Assembly: GCA_017302795.1 (NCBI GenBank)
Contig: JAFLCB010000004.1
Location: 62,001-126,000, forward strand
From: Deltaproteobacteria bacterium
GTDB lineage: Bacteria; Bdellovibrionota; Bdellovibrionia; Bdellovibrionales; JAMPXM01
Length of the DNA stretch: 64,000 nucleotides
Direction of reading: 5' to 3'
This document shows positions 1 to 9,802 of this stretch, in pieces; the first letter of the stretch is position 1, and every line of letters starts with the position of its first letter. The notes beneath the pieces were generated by a model. It searched no databases and had not been told where the DNA came from. It saw nothing but the letters and a program-made list of their open reading frames with translations. The translations under genes and the position numbers were made by a program.

Positions 1-2
1 TC

Positions 3-1232
3 GCAACGGCATCGCAAGAGATCCAGACTTTGAAACCACAAGTTGGAACCATCGAGGGTCAGCTTGTCACAGCCAATGCCGAGTACGAAACTGCGTACAA
101 CGCAATCAAGCCACACCTTGGCGAATACAATCGACTTGTCCAAGCCGTGCGAACTCAGGAATCGCGTGAAGACGATGCGCAAAATCGACTTTCGCAAGCA
201 GAAAGTCGCCTTGGCGAAAGCCAAGTCGCTCTCCGCGATCTTGAAAACGAAGCGCGCAATCTGCGTCAGTCTTACTCGAGCGCACAAAGCGAAGCGCAAT
301 CCGCACGCACCGAATACCAACGAGATGGCCAAGAGCTTCGTCGCTTCGATCGCAATCGCGAAATTCGCGATCGACTGGCTCGCGACGGTCGCATTGATAG
401 CATCGAACGAGAAGTTCAGCAGTTCGACGCTCGCATCCGTGCCCAGCAGCAAGCGTTGGCTAATCAAGAAGTAGAGCGAAACCGCTTAAATGCAGAACTT
501 CAAAACTGCAAACAACAGGCAGGTCGGGATTGCTCGGGCGAACAACAGCGTCTTGTCGATGCTCAGCGCCGTTTCCAAGAAATTCGCCAAGGCATTGCGC
601 AACTCGAGCAAAACCGAGCCTCGAAACAAGGTGAAATCGCTGGCATTCAGCGCCAATTTGAAAGCGAAGTCGATCGCTTGCAAAACGAACTCGAGCGCCG
701 GGAAGCTGCTTCACGCCAGAGTTTGAATAACGCCGAAATGCGCCTTCGTGAGATCGAAAGCCGCCTGCGATCGATTGAACAAGTTGAAATTCCATCGCGC
801 GAAAGTGACATTCGCCGACTTGAAAGCGAACGTTCATCTGCAAGTACAGATTTGTCCGATGCGACTCGCCGCTTGCGACAAGCGCGTCAGGATCTTTCAA
901 GTTTCAAAGCTTCTGTCGGATTTGATGCGCTTCAAGCAGAAGTGGATCGCAAGCTCGCTAGAGTGAAATCGTTGAAAAACGATCTCGCGAAAGTCGACCG
1001 CGAAATCAAACGCCGCGAGAAAACCATCGCCGATGGTCAAAAGACATTGGCGCAAGTCGCGGTCGAAATGGAACGCGTTCTTGAGCAGATTAAGCTAAAA
1101 GAAGCGCGATCAGGCGAAGTACAACGCGCTCTTGAGCCATACGAGCTAGAGAAAAATGCGTTGGGTGCGCGGAAGCTTACAAGCGACCAAGCTTTTGCCG
1201 CGAACCAGTCTCAGTTCGCAGCGAATCTCTAG
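3..1232 (+). CDS. Coiled-coil protein, 5' end outside window
   Basis: The reading frame is open to the left edge of the window, so the TTG at 30 is probably internal and the gene is 5'-truncated here; about 409 residues are visible. Almost the whole product is Gln/Glu/Arg/Lys-rich heptad-like sequence typical of a long coiled coil, with one short Cys-containing loop (NCKQQAGRDCSG, around residue 170 of the visible part). No catalytic motif is seen and no family is recognised. A hairpin with a T-run follows the stop. An envelope or structural role is possible, but nothing shows it and any signal peptide would lie outside the window. Confidence 0.75.
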   Translation, partial: ATASQEIQTLKPQVGTIEGQLVTANAEYETAYNAIKPHLGEYNRLVQAVRTQESREDDAQNRLSQAESRLGESQVALRDLENEARNLRQSYSSAQSEAQSARTEYQRDGQELRRFDRNREIRDRLARDGRIDSIEREVQQFDARIRAQQQALANQEVERNRLNAELQNCKQQAGRDCSGEQQRLVDAQRRFQEIRQGIAQLEQNRASKQGEIAGIQRQFESEVDRLQNELERREAASRQSLNNAEMRLREIESRLRSIEQVEIPSRESDIRRLESERSSASTDLSDATRRLRQARQDLSSFKASVGFDALQAEVDRKLARVKSLKNDLAKVDREIKRREKTIADGQKTLAQVAVEMERVLEQIKLKEARSGEVQRALEPYELEKNALGARKLTSDQAFAANQSQFAANL

Positions 1233-1288
1233 TCGAAGCTTCCTAAGTCTAAAGACTAGTCCTTTAGCCGAAAAGTCGAGTGTCACAC

Positions 1289-1324
1289 AAAACGGGTCGA
1301 GGTTCCCTCGGCCCGTTTTTGATT
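1289..1324 (+). terminator. Rho-independent terminator after coiled-coil gene
   Basis: An inverted repeat of the form AAACGGGTCGAGG / CTCGGCCCGTTTTT with a short TTCC loop (one mismatch) ends in five Ts, about 60 bases after the stop of the upstream gene. Confidence 0.8.
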
Positions 1325-1454
1325 TGGCTCTACTTCCGCTGGCGAGGCGACCACTAAATCCTCCCTACTAATGGCCGATTTTCTCTGCCCTGGTCTTACA
1401 ACTGTCCCTGCCGGGCTGCCAAACTACAATAGGTAGAACAGTAGGAGACCTCAA

Positions 1455-2018
1455 ATGACCAGATTGGCCGAAGTGTTACTTTTTCTAGTGATCACTTCCA
1501 CTTCATTAAACTCCCACGCTGAAGTTTACCCCGCAACCGATGCCGGACGATTGGAACGGGCAAAAGATGAATGCCATTATCTTCTGGGGCGCGGACCAGG
1601 ATCGGCGTTTGATTCGGACGAACCAGGAGCGACGCCCGCCCCCCGCCCCACCCCGCTACCAGACGTTCACTTGGTTCGATACGGAAAAGTTATGGTTTTC
1701 AATCAAGATAGATCGGTCACAGTCATTCGTGAAGACGGATCAACCACTGTTGGCGATTCTAACAAATGTGAAAAATCCGAGATGACATTAGGAAAATACA
1801 CGGCCAATCGGTTTGTTGAATTGGCTAAATACGTGAAAGCTCAGTTCCAAATGCCAAAAGACGTTCAAGTGAAAATGAACAAGTGGCTGATTCGCTATTT
1901 CGATAATTGTTCTAAAGTTTATCCCGACGTTGAGGCCCTGCGGCCGATGCTTGCAGATATTCAAAGCGCGGCAAACAAAGGCGAAAAAAACGGCCCTGCG
2001 CCTAGGACCGGTAGGTAA
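1455..2018 (+). CDS. Exported hypothetical protein
   Basis: 187 aa. The start is supported by AGGAGA about 7 bases upstream of the ATG. The N-terminus has a signal peptide (hydrophobic LLFLVITSTSLNSHA, likely cleavage before EVYP). The mature part carries a Pro-rich stretch (PGATPAPRPTPLP, around residue 58) and four cysteines. No family is recognised. It is convergent with, and overlaps by 17 bp, the next gene on the opposite strand. About 130 bases upstream hold no other gene. Confidence 0.65.
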   Translation: MTRLAEVLLFLVITSTSLNSHAEVYPATDAGRLERAKDECHYLLGRGPGSAFDSDEPGATPAPRPTPLPDVHLVRYGKVMVFNQDRSVTVIREDGSTTVGDSNKCEKSEMTLGKYTANRFVELAKYVKAQFQMPKDVQVKMNKWLIRYFDNCSKVYPDVEALRPMLADIQSAANKGEKNGPAPRTGR

Positions 2019-2874
2019 ACAGACTTACACCGCTAATAGACGGCATTCCGCGAAACTCAGCGAATCTTTCACTAATTTCCTTCTTCGATTGTCCGGCGGC
2101 CAGTTCACCAATCTTAAACTGCCCTGGGTGTGGCCGCCCATTAGCCCGCTCGACGTTGTGAACCTTCAATAGCCACTCGTCAAATTCGTCTTTGTTCGAA
2201 AATTCTGCAGGTCCTTCGAAATGCAATTGAAGATCGCACGAATAGGTCGTTTGAAACGTCGGGATCGCCGGCGGACCAAACTGATAAGCAAGTAGCGGCG
2301 GAACACCCGTTGTTCCGTAGGAAATAAGCAAATCGCCGTCCGCTTTGTCCCATTTCATTTCGCTATAGTCGTCGACTTCAATCGGCCACTTCATCGTCGG
2401 TTCTAAATTGATGTCGATATGGAAGTTTTCGCGCGGTGCCGGAAGACATTCGTACATGTGAACAAGAAGGTTCAACCACTGAGCTGTCGGGTGGACATGG
2501 TCGTGAATGGAAACGACCTCAATCCAATTCGGCTGTCGATCAAGCCCTTCAAAATAGTTATGAATCTCGGACAATACCTCTTGGCTCAAAGGATCGCTGG
2601 GAACTGGGCAGGTGGACAAAAATTCTCGGAAATGTGGCCGCAAAAGCGCGAGCGCCGAGTTCATTTCAGAAATCAGATACTCACTTGTGTAAAACTGAGA
2701 GCCAAAGAAAAAGCCTCGACCCGAAATCTTGAGATTTTTGCGAAAGTTCTGGTCGAATGCCGCTATCCACTTCTTCGTTATTCCAAGGTCATTCAAGCGA
2801 TAGCTGACTGAAAATGCGGCGGTATCGTTTCTGATTGCGCCCTTTGAGTCAGAAAAATCAATCTGCAGAATCAT
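2002..2874 (-). CDS. Hypothetical protein, 290 aa
   Basis: Start supported by GGAG six bases upstream of the ATG. No signal peptide or membrane helix is seen, so it is probably cytoplasmic. It contains many aromatic residues and a His-rich patch (SIHDHVHPTAQW) near the middle, plus DLLISYGTTGVPPLLAYQFG further on. I do not recognise the family. It ends inside the convergent neighbour (17-bp overlap). The Dus gene lies upstream in the same orientation after the 60-base gap's far side, but its stop is at 2935, so transcription from that gene could run into this one. Confidence 0.6.
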   Translation of the reverse strand: MILQIDFSDSKGAIRNDTAAFSVSYRLNDLGITKKWIAAFDQNFRKNLKISGRGFFFGSQFYTSEYLISEMNSALALLRPHFREFLSTCPVPSDPLSQEVLSEIHNYFEGLDRQPNWIEVVSIHDHVHPTAQWLNLLVHMYECLPAPRENFHIDINLEPTMKWPIEVDDYSEMKWDKADGDLLISYGTTGVPPLLAYQFGPPAIPTFQTTYSCDLQLHFEGPAEFSNKDEFDEWLLKVHNVERANGRPHPGQFKIGELAAGQSKKEISERFAEFRGMPSISGVSLFTYRS

Positions 2875-2934
2875 TCAAAACTCCAGAAAGTCTGTTGCCC
2901 GCAAAATTTTCTGTCGGCGCCAAGCCTATCGCCT

Positions 2935-4032
2935 TCAGTAGCGCAGATCCGTGCGCTCGGACATCGGCTGCACGGTTGCTTGAGGCCCGAAGAAAAAATC
3001 ATTCACGGTTTCCCTCAAGTGGTCAAGCGAGGTGGCCCTCGAGGCGCGGGCTTCTAGTTCGTGGCCGAAGTAAAGCCATGGTCCAGCGTTCTTTAAAAAG
3101 AATCGATATTTCCGTATCAAGAGCGCTTCCGACCAATGTGCTTTCTCTTTGGCTGGGTGATAAATCGCCAATCGGTCGAGAACATTGATCGCAAATCGCG
3201 CAAACTCAAGCCCTTCTTCTTCAGAAGTTCTGGGTGCTTTTTCCCCTTCTCGTCCGCCGGGAGCGTTAAACCCTAAGTCCTCCCCTATTTGCCAAAGCAT
3301 CCACGGCCTCGCGGTCAACGCACGTCCCACCATGACCGCGTCGCACTTTGTCTCTTTCAACATTCTCCACGCGTCGCCAGAAGTTTGAACGTCGCCATTT
3401 CCGATGATTGCGACCGGAACTTCTTCGCGAAGTATTCGAATTTGATCCCAGTCAGCTTTTCCGCGTCGCTTTTGTTCCGCCGAGCGCGGGTGAAGGGTCA
3501 AGCTTTCAGCGCCTGCTTCGACAAGCCCTTTAGAAAATTTTAAAAGAAATTCGAGGCCCGACTCGCCCTTCCCAGCCCGGAGCTTTACGGAAATCGGAAG
3601 CTTCGTGTGCCGCGCTGTCATCCTCACGACCTCGGCGGCATATTCCGAATCGCCCATCAGAGAAACGCCGTAATTATGTGACAGGGCTTTTTTCACCGGG
3701 CATCCCATATTAATATCAATGCCGCTTGCGCCCCACTCTTGCTCTAAACGAATCACACTCTTTCGAATCGGTTCTTCTTCGTTGCCAAGAATTTGAGGGA
3801 CCAAGTGGGATTCAGTTTCACAACGCAGAACTTCAGGAACGAGGTCAAAGCGCTCAATCGGAAGGCGTCTTGAGTTCAACATTTCCGTCGGCCAAGGTGT
3901 AACCGCCCCGTCCGGCAAATACTCGCGAATCGCTGTGCGAAGCGATACGTGGCTTAAACCCACCATGGGCGCCAGCATCACCGGAAAATTCACTGCTCCG
4001 CGCAGAATAGGTCGAGTAATTTCATGCTTCAT
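2935..4032 (-). CDS. dus: tRNA-dihydrouridine synthase
   Basis: 365 aa flavoenzyme of the Dus family (COG0042), which reduces uridine in tRNA D-loops with FMN and NADPH. Visible signatures are the N-terminal LAPMVGLSHVSLRTAI strand/loop of the TIM barrel, the catalytic-cysteine motif NMGCPVKKAL, the FMN-contacting VKLRAGKGESG and the GNGDVQTSGDAWRM / DAVMVGRAL region that binds the FMN phosphate. Length is slightly longer than DusA/B/C. Which Dus subfamily it belongs to cannot be decided by eye. It diverges from purK with about 50 bases between the starts. Confidence 0.9.
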   Translation of the reverse strand: MKHEITRPILRGAVNFPVMLAPMVGLSHVSLRTAIREYLPDGAVTPWPTEMLNSRRLPIERFDLVPEVLRCETESHLVPQILGNEEEPIRKSVIRLEQEWGASGIDINMGCPVKKALSHNYGVSLMGDSEYAAEVVRMTARHTKLPISVKLRAGKGESGLEFLLKFSKGLVEAGAESLTLHPRSAEQKRRGKADWDQIRILREEVPVAIIGNGDVQTSGDAWRMLKETKCDAVMVGRALTARPWMLWQIGEDLGFNAPGGREGEKAPRTSEEEGLEFARFAINVLDRLAIYHPAKEKAHWSEALLIRKYRFFLKNAGPWLYFGHELEARASRATSLDHLRETVNDFFFGPQATVQPMSERTDLRY

Positions 4033-4081
4033 CTGCCTGCCTTCTTGACCCGTTTCGCCCTAAGGTGTCAAAACTCATTTT

Positions 4082-5263
4082 ATGAAACCGATCGGAATAT
4101 TGGGTGGCGGCCAGTTGGCCCGAATGTTAGTCTTAGAGGCCTATCATCGGGGCCTCTCTACGGCTGTTTTAAGTCTCAATCCGATGGATCCCGCAGCCCA
4201 AGTGGCTAATTGCTGGATCGAAGGAAGCCCAGATTGCATCGAAGACGTGGTGAAGCTTCTTAAACGCTGTTCAGCAGTGACCTTTGAGAGTGAATTTTAC
4301 CTTGCCTCCGTCCTTGAAGAAGCGTCACGCACCACGGGTGTTGCAATATGGCCAAAGCCACAAACGATGGATCTTTTGCGCGATCGACTTTCCCAGAAAC
4401 GTCTTTTTGACCAACACAAGCTTGCGACAGCGCCGTGGCTTTCTGTTTCGACGGCTACCGAGGCAGAGGCCGCATTTTTGAAGTTCAGTGGCGCGGTCGT
4501 GTTCAAAGCCCGAACTGGCGGCTATGACGGCTATGGAACAAGAGTTGTCAAAAACCAAAACGATCTAAATCGATTCATCACCGAGATTAAAAATCAAGCT
4601 GGATCCCCTGGGTTTATTGCCGAGAGCCTGATTCGGTTTGATCGAGAACTCGCAGTGATTTTAGCGCGCGATCAGCACGGGTCTGTCATTGACTTTCCTA
4701 TGGTAGAATCAAAACAAGTCGACTCTCGCTGCCTTTCAGTAGCCGGCCCAGCGGCTTTCACGAAAAAATCTCTCCGCTCCGTAGAGAGAATGAAGCTTCG
4801 TCTAAAAAAGTTTTTAAAGTCCATCGATTACGTGGGCGCCATGGGCGTGGAGTTTTTCGAGATCGACGGAGAAATACTGATCAACGAAATCGCCCCGCGA
4901 GTTCATAACACAGGTCACTACACACAGGCTGCGACGAGCTTCAATCAGTTTACGGCGCATCTTTTTGCAGTTGGCGGACTTAAACTAGAAAAGCCGAGTC
5001 TACGTGCCCGTAATTTCGCGATGTGGAACCTTTTAGGATCGCCCAAACCACTCGGAAAAGAAATGAAGCCTTGGCTTCATCCATTCTTAGAACACTCCGG
5101 CATTCAAACGACAGTCGATTGGTATGGAAAACATGAATCACGACCCGGTCGCAAACTTGGTCACATAAATTTGCTTGCGACAAACGAGTCCGTTACCCAG
5201 GATGCCTTGCTGAAGGCAGCGAAATTATCTGCAAAGGCATTCGCAACAAAGTTCGGCTACTAA
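4082..5263 (+). CDS. purK: N5-carboxyaminoimidazole ribonucleotide synthase
   Basis: 393 aa ATP-grasp enzyme that carboxylates AIR with bicarbonate and ATP in de novo purine synthesis. The N-terminal [12 protein letters not shown] motif opens the pre-ATP-grasp domain, [12 protein letters not shown] forms the ATP-grasp loop, and [14 protein letters not shown] is the PurK signature near the C-terminus. No clear Shine-Dalgarno precedes the ATG at 4082, so the leader may be very short. purE follows 13 bases later, so the two consecutive steps are co-transcribed. Confidence 0.95.
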   Translation: MKPIGILGGGQLARMLVLEAYHRGLSTAVLSLNPMDPAAQVANCWIEGSPDCIEDVVKLLKRCSAVTFESEFYLASVLEEASRTTGVAIWPKPQTMDLLRDRLSQKRLFDQHKLATAPWLSVSTATEAEAAFLKFSGAVVFKARTGGYDGYGTRVVKNQNDLNRFITEIKNQAGSPGFIAESLIRFDRELAVILARDQHGSVIDFPMVESKQVDSRCLSVAGPAAFTKKSLRSVERMKLRLKKFLKSIDYVGAMGVEFFEIDGEILINEIAPRVHNTGHYTQAATSFNQFTAHLFAVGGLKLEKPSLRARNFAMWNLLGSPKPLGKEMKPWLHPFLEHSGIQTTVDWYGKHESRPGRKLGHINLLATNESVTQDALLKAAKLSAKAFATKFGY

Positions 5264-5276
5264 GAGAGGAAGAGTT

Positions 5277-5786
5277 ATGGCAAAGGGACCACTTGTAGGC
5301 ATCGTTATGGGAAGTGATTCTGATTGGCCCGTTCTAGAAGCCGCACATCAGACTTTGAAAGACTTCGGCGTTGCGCATGAGGTACGCGTGATTTCTGCAC
5401 ACCGCACTCCCGATGAAATGCTAACTTATGCGGCAGAGGCGAAAGATCGAGGCCTAAAGATTATTATCGCCGGCGCAGGCGGCGCGGCCCATTTGCCTGG
5501 AATGATTGCAAGTGCCACGGTTTTACCCGTGATTGGCGTTCCGGTGAACATCACGAAGCTCGAAGGACTCGATGCATTTTTATCGATCGTCCAAATGCCA
5601 AAAGGCGTTCCTGTCGCGACTGTCGCAATTGATAATTCGACCAATGCGGCCCTTCTCGCCGTAAGAATTCTTGCTAATCTGGATTCAAAACTAGGAACAA
5701 AACTCACGAAGCAGCTAATCGCCTTCAAAAAAGCGTCAAAAGCGAAAGTGAAAATCGCCGATAAAAAATTAAAGAAAAAGAAATGA
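5277..5786 (+). CDS. purE: N5-carboxyaminoimidazole ribonucleotide mutase
   Basis: 169 aa. It converts N5-CAIR from PurK to CAIR. The class I PurE signatures are present: [23 protein letters not shown] with the catalytic His, and [11 protein letters not shown]. The C-terminus carries an unusual Lys-rich tail of about 20 residues (ending KKLKKKK) beyond the normal enzyme core. AGAGGAAG stands just upstream of the ATG. Its stop overlaps the start of the next gene (ATGA), indicating translational coupling. Confidence 0.95.
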   Translation: MAKGPLVGIVMGSDSDWPVLEAAHQTLKDFGVAHEVRVISAHRTPDEMLTYAAEAKDRGLKIIIAGAGGAAHLPGMIASATVLPVIGVPVNITKLEGLDAFLSIVQMPKGVPVATVAIDNSTNAALLAVRILANLDSKLGTKLTKQLIAFKKASKAKVKIADKKLKKKK

Positions 5787-6025
5787 CCAAGCAAAAGGAC
5801 CCGCTTGAAGGCGTCACTCTTGAAATGATCGTCGTGAAGCTTGTTGAGAACTACGGCTGGGAACTTCTCGGTCAAAAGATAAACATCAATTGTTTCAACG
5901 AAAACCCCAGCGTCAAATCAAGTCTTACGTTTTTGCGTCGAACTCCTTGGGCAAGAACAAAAGTAGAGCAGCTTTATATCTGGCGAGAAAAAACCGGTTG
6001 GGATCCGCGCGACAACCTAAAGTAA
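5783..6025 (+). CDS. VF530/DUF2132 family small protein
   Basis: 80 aa. It begins at an ATGA overlap with the purE stop. The sequence matches the pattern of the VF530 family (DUF2132): the [20 protein letters not shown] start, [18 protein letters not shown] in the middle and the [13 protein letters not shown] end. Members are small proteins proposed to bind DNA; the function is not established. Coupling to purKE is a feature of this locus only and may not be functional. Confidence 0.85.
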   Translation: MTKQKDPLEGVTLEMIVVKLVENYGWELLGQKININCFNENPSVKSSLTFLRRTPWARTKVEQLYIWREKTGWDPRDNLK

Positions 6026-6081
6026 AAACTCACGCGATTTACTTTCCTGATGGCTCTCTCAAGTCGCCTTAAAAAGGCTTT

Positions 6082-7275
6082 CTAGGAGGCGACGAGATCG
6101 GAATCCAGGCTTGGGCGAACTCGATACATGGATTCATCCAGAACTTTGTCGACTGGGATGTCGATGTAGAATTCTGATCCCACGCCGTATTCACTCTTAA
6201 GCGTTAAGCGCCCGCCCATCGATTCTACCAAGCGGCGCGAGATCGGCATCCCAAGTCCTGTGCCCTTGTGGTGCTTTGAAACGTGCCCCACGGTTTCAAA
6301 CTCGTTGAAGACTCCCTCGAGTTTGTCTGCGGGAATTCCCACACCAGTGTCAGTAACGACCATTCGAACAAAGCGGCGAGACTCGTCAGCGAAATCAGTC
6401 AGGTGGATTCTTACGTTTCCTTTTTCGCGGTTATACTTAATTGCGTTTGAGATCACGTTGTTGATGATCTCCTTTAAACGAACCAAATCAGCCCACGCTT
6501 TGACCGAACCGCTAGTATGCTCAAACACCAAGCTCACCTTGCTCTGGTCGGCCATATGCTGAAAGTTCGAAACAATTTTCGTGAGTAAAGAATCAAGTGT
6601 GACTTCTTCGACATAGAAATCCATTTTGCCAGCGCGAATTTTGGCGAAATCAAGCACATCGTTCACAAGTTCCATCAAATGACGGCCCTGCTCGCTGATT
6701 GTGCGAATGAATTCGTCTCTCTGTTCATCAGTGTCGTACAGTTTATTTTCCAAAAAATCTGCGGTCGCCAAAATAGCCGAAAGCGGAGTTCTAAGTTCAT
6801 GGGTCGTGAGCGCTATGAATTTGTCTTTCGCTTGATCCAAGGTTTTTAATTGCTGGTTCTGCTCCAAAAGTTCTGTGTAGGCGCGGGCGATTTCCTCTTG
6901 CTTCGCGGTTAAATCGCGAGAGAGCTTCCATTCGACGGTAATATCTTGGAACGAAAGTAGAAGCAGCGTCTTGCCACCATCGTTTATCCTTCGAATTGCC
7001 GCTGATGCAACAAACGCACTGCCTGTGGCTTTTGCCATGAGCACTTCTGGATGCAGTCCCTCTCGGCTGGCGAGTTCTGGGCTGAAAGGTGCGATGTTGC
7101 CGCGCCCTGATTGCGGAAACAATAGATGGCAGTCCCAGCCTGAACCATCTTTTCGTTCTAAAATCTCCAGGGCTCGATAGTTCGAAAACACCGCGACATA
7201 TCGACCTTCCGATTCTTCGAAGGCAATCATCCCTACGGTAGCATTTTCGACGAGCCCTTTAAATAGCTCTCGCAC
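6082..7275 (-). CDS. PAS-domain sensor histidine kinase
   Basis: 397 aa, no membrane segment, so a cytoplasmic kinase. A PAS-like sensor domain covers about residues 1-115, followed by a short coiled coil (120-148), the HisKA dimerisation domain with phospho-acceptor His159 in TTHELRTPLSA, and HATPase_c with N box near Asn277, G1 box DTGVGIP (309-315) and G2 box GTGLGMPIS (338-346). The start is a GTG with GGAG about 10 bases upstream. It is the last gene of a tight operon after HDOD and receiver genes (2-3 base gaps), so it likely works with that receiver. The signal sensed is unknown. Confidence 0.9.
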   Translation of the reverse strand: MRELFKGLVENATVGMIAFEESEGRYVAVFSNYRALEILERKDGSGWDCHLLFPQSGRGNIAPFSPELASREGLHPEVLMAKATGSAFVASAAIRRINDGGKTLLLLSFQDITVEWKLSRDLTAKQEEIARAYTELLEQNQQLKTLDQAKDKFIALTTHELRTPLSAILATADFLENKLYDTDEQRDEFIRTISEQGRHLMELVNDVLDFAKIRAGKMDFYVEEVTLDSLLTKIVSNFQHMADQSKVSLVFEHTSGSVKAWADLVRLKEIINNVISNAIKYNREKGNVRIHLTDFADESRRFVRMVVTDTGVGIPADKLEGVFNEFETVGHVSKHHKGTGLGMPISRRLVESMGGRLTLKSEYGVGSEFYIDIPVDKVLDESMYRVRPSLDSDLVAS

Positions 7276-7277
7276 GA

Positions 7278-8174
7278 TTACGATTCTCCGATAATTTTCA
7301 GAAAGCCATCAGCATTCTGAATTTTTTCTTTGATCCGGCCAATAAGATCTTTCAACGATTCCTGTGGTATCGATAGACGGTCGAGAACGTCCTTTGGCAG
7401 GCCCATAACTTTTTGGTGCCCGGATTGTCCGAATTGAAGTGCATGTATCAGAAGGTTCGAGAGGAATACAATGTCGACGACAAGATTTGCTTCTTGCGAA
7501 AGCCCACCTCGCCCCGTGGGATCACGCTGATGATGATTGGCAATTGAGATTTGAATTTGGTAGGGAAGACGCCATTTCGTCGCAAGCTCAAATCCAATGT
7601 GGGTATGGCGCGGGGAATCCAAAGCTTCTTCCGCTTCCACTAAACTTTGCTTGTGTTCGCGAGCAAAACTGACTGATTCGAGGAACTGTTCTTCAGCTAC
7701 ATTGAACAGCGCCACTTTTCCCATGTCGTGAACCAGACCGCAGGTAAAGAGATCACTTGGAGTGCGGTATTTGACTTCTTTCGCGATCACTTCAGAGGCC
7801 ATCGCGACGCCGAGCGCGTGTTTCCAGAAACCTGGCAAATCAAACAATTGATGGCTCTTAGGACCCAATGATTTAATGATACTCGCCGACAGGGCGAGCT
7901 GATTGATTGTATCGTAGCCGATGTAGGCAATGGCGCGCTGAAGACTGGTCACGCCTCCGGGAATTGCATAGTACGCAGAGTTCGCTAGTTTTAGCACTTT
8001 CGTCGTCAACGAAGCGTCGTTAGCCATTATTTTTTCAACGTCGCTAGTCGACGACATTGGATCGTTGATCACACGATTGAGCTCGTAAACAATGGAAGGA
8101 AGAGTCGGTAGCTCATCTAGCCTATCGACAATTTCATGAACCAGTAGTCTACCTTGTTTCGGGGCTGCGCCCAT
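7278..8174 (-). CDS. HDOD domain signalling protein
   Basis: 298 aa from the ATG at 8174, which has AAGGA upstream; the frame also allows a TTG at 8183 that lacks a properly spaced site. The HDOD domain fills most of the protein: LPTLPSIVYELNRVI, ANDASLTTKVLKLANSAYY and LVHDMGKVALFNV are typical. HDOD proteins are HD-like domains, usually without nuclease or phosphodiesterase activity shown, acting as non-catalytic regulators in chemosensory and c-di-GMP-linked signalling. It sits between receiver and kinase genes in one operon. Confidence 0.88.
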   Translation of the reverse strand: MGAAPKQGRLLVHEIVDRLDELPTLPSIVYELNRVINDPMSSTSDVEKIMANDASLTTKVLKLANSAYYAIPGGVTSLQRAIAYIGYDTINQLALSASIIKSLGPKSHQLFDLPGFWKHALGVAMASEVIAKEVKYRTPSDLFTCGLVHDMGKVALFNVAEEQFLESVSFAREHKQSLVEAEEALDSPRHTHIGFELATKWRLPYQIQISIANHHQRDPTGRGGLSQEANLVVDIVFLSNLLIHALQFGQSGHQKVMGLPKDVLDRLSIPQESLKDLIGRIKEKIQNADGFLKIIGES

Positions 8175-8186
8175 CGTAACCAATCC

Positions 8187-8612
8187 TTATGCCGCGACGT
8201 TGGGAAAACTCTTTTGGGGGAAAAGCTCTTTTAACTTCTGAGTCACGCGGCTGTAAGTAACCGGCTTTAAAATGTAACCATTTGCTTTCAAGTTCTTAGC
8301 TTCAAATATATAGTCTTTTTCGGAAATCGCCGTGACAAAAACGAACGGTAACTTTTCAAGTCCCGCTGTTCCTCGAATGCGGCGCAGGAGTTCCATCCCG
8401 TCCATGTTTGGCATCATCATATCCGAGATCACAGCAACAATGTTTTTGTCCTTGTTTTTCTGCATCGTCGACCAAGCAATTTCGCCGTCTTCACATTCCA
8501 AAACTTTGTAACCGAGTTTTTTTAGCAGAAGTACGAGAATTGTCCTATTCGGGGGCGAGTCCTCGGCGACGACGACGTATTCTTCAGTTCCTGGCACCAA
8601 CGCTTCCGACAT
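8187..8612 (-). CDS. CheY-like response regulator receiver
   Basis: 141 aa from the ATG at 8612, chosen because AAGGAG lies 7 bases upstream; an in-frame GTG at 8642 would add ten residues that include this ribosome-binding site. It is a stand-alone receiver domain: acidic pair Glu17-Asp18, phospho-acceptor Asp64 in VISDMMMPNMDG, the conserved Thr in FVTAIS and Lys in ILKPV. No output domain is present. It is the first gene of the receiver-HDOD-kinase operon. Confidence 0.9.
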   Translation of the reverse strand: MSEALVPGTEEYVVVAEDSPPNRTILVLLLKKLGYKVLECEDGEIAWSTMQKNKDKNIVAVISDMMMPNMDGMELLRRIRGTAGLEKLPFVFVTAISEKDYIFEAKNLKANGYILKPVTYSRVTQKLKELFPQKSFPNVAA

Positions 8613-8744
8613 TTCGCTCTCCTTCACAGATGATCTGGGCACTTCAAGCCCTTCCCATATTGTTTCGGCAACGAGTCGAAGAGAGTTAAAAGAAGATTTT
8701 GATAATATGAAGTTTTATGTCTCGATCTAAAACGATGTCTCGAT

Positions 8745-9698
8745 TCAATTCACCACTTGGTCGGATGACGAAGGCTTGGTTGATCGAGCAAGTAAGATTG
8801 CGGACAACAACATCCACAAAATCGTCAAGCTAAGCGTTATGCCAAATGCTATTTGCCCTAGGAGGCCTGTGAAGCCCACAGATCTATCGAGCGGCGACAC
8901 AGCCAACGCGATGACTCCAAAAACTCCAGTCTGGACCCCTGAAATTTGAAATGGAGCACCCGTTTCAGAGTGCAGCAAAGTTGAAAATTCGACCCGCTCC
9001 TGCTTTGGCGTTTGTTCTTTCACAACCCGCGTGACTTCAGCAAAGCTCGGAAACTCAACATTGCGGCTAGAACTCGGGAGCGATTCGAAAAGCAAGTCGT
9101 TTGTTTTATCTTCATTGGCTTGAAGCAACATCCACTTTTCACCAAGAGGGCCTCCGGCTGCCCGGGAAAACAAACTCTCATCACCGAGTAATAAGATAAG
9201 TCTGGGCCGATCGCCCAAGCGAACTGCTACGGCACTAAGGCCTCCTGACAAACTGCGGGCTGAAGTTCCTTCCGTCAGTGCACTTTCCAAAACAGACCTA
9301 AGAAGCTCACGTTGTGATTCTGAAACATCAAATCCCTCGCGTTCCATTTTGGCAACAGGCAGAACCCCTCCAGATCCCGGCGCATCGACTAGCCAAACTG
9401 CCTTCACAGCTCTCTCGACCTCAAATTCTCGCACGGCCAAAGTATCAAAACTTCCCGCCTCTACGTTTACTAGTGAACCGAATTTCTGTGCTTGTGCTAG
9501 CAACTTTCCGGCGGCGACCGAGAACTGCGTTGCAATATCCTTCGCGAGCCACTGATTGATCGCAATTATGTCAGAAGACCGACTCTCACCTACTACCATG
9601 CCGGCCGCTAGCACAACAGCAGCCGAAGAAAGTCCAGCGACTAAAAGCGTTCGAAGCCCGGCTAGCAATACTGGATGTTGAACTTTCATGCGACTCAC
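8745..9698 (-). CDS. Two-helix membrane protein, sensor-like
   Basis: 317 aa. One membrane helix is seen near the N-terminus (about residues 10-32) and one near the C-terminus (about 278-305), with some 240 residues between them that should be periplasmic, and a short cytoplasmic tail. This is the layout of the extracytoplasmic part of a membrane receptor, but no kinase, cyclase, HAMP or methyl-accepting domain follows. The GTG at 9698 has AGGAG upstream; ATG at 9689 is an alternative. It is divergent from the FecR-like gene, with 104 bases between. Family not recognised. Confidence 0.65.
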   Translation of the reverse strand: MSRMKVQHPVLLAGLRTLLVAGLSSAAVVLAAGMVVGESRSSDIIAINQWLAKDIATQFSVAAGKLLAQAQKFGSLVNVEAGSFDTLAVREFEVERAVKAVWLVDAPGSGGVLPVAKMEREGFDVSESQRELLRSVLESALTEGTSARSLSGGLSAVAVRLGDRPRLILLLGDESLFSRAAGGPLGEKWMLLQANEDKTNDLLFESLPSSSRNVEFPSFAEVTRVVKEQTPKQERVEFSTLLHSETGAPFQISGVQTGVFGVIALAVSPLDRSVGFTGLLGQIAFGITLSLTILWMLLSAILLARSTKPSSSDQVVN

Positions 9699-9802
9699 CT
9701 CGCTCCTATCTTCGTATCGCTAGGTTTCAGAATCAACGACAGATACAGACCGGACTAAAGTCGATTCAAGTCCCATTTCGAGACGACCGATAGAGGAGCT
9801 GG

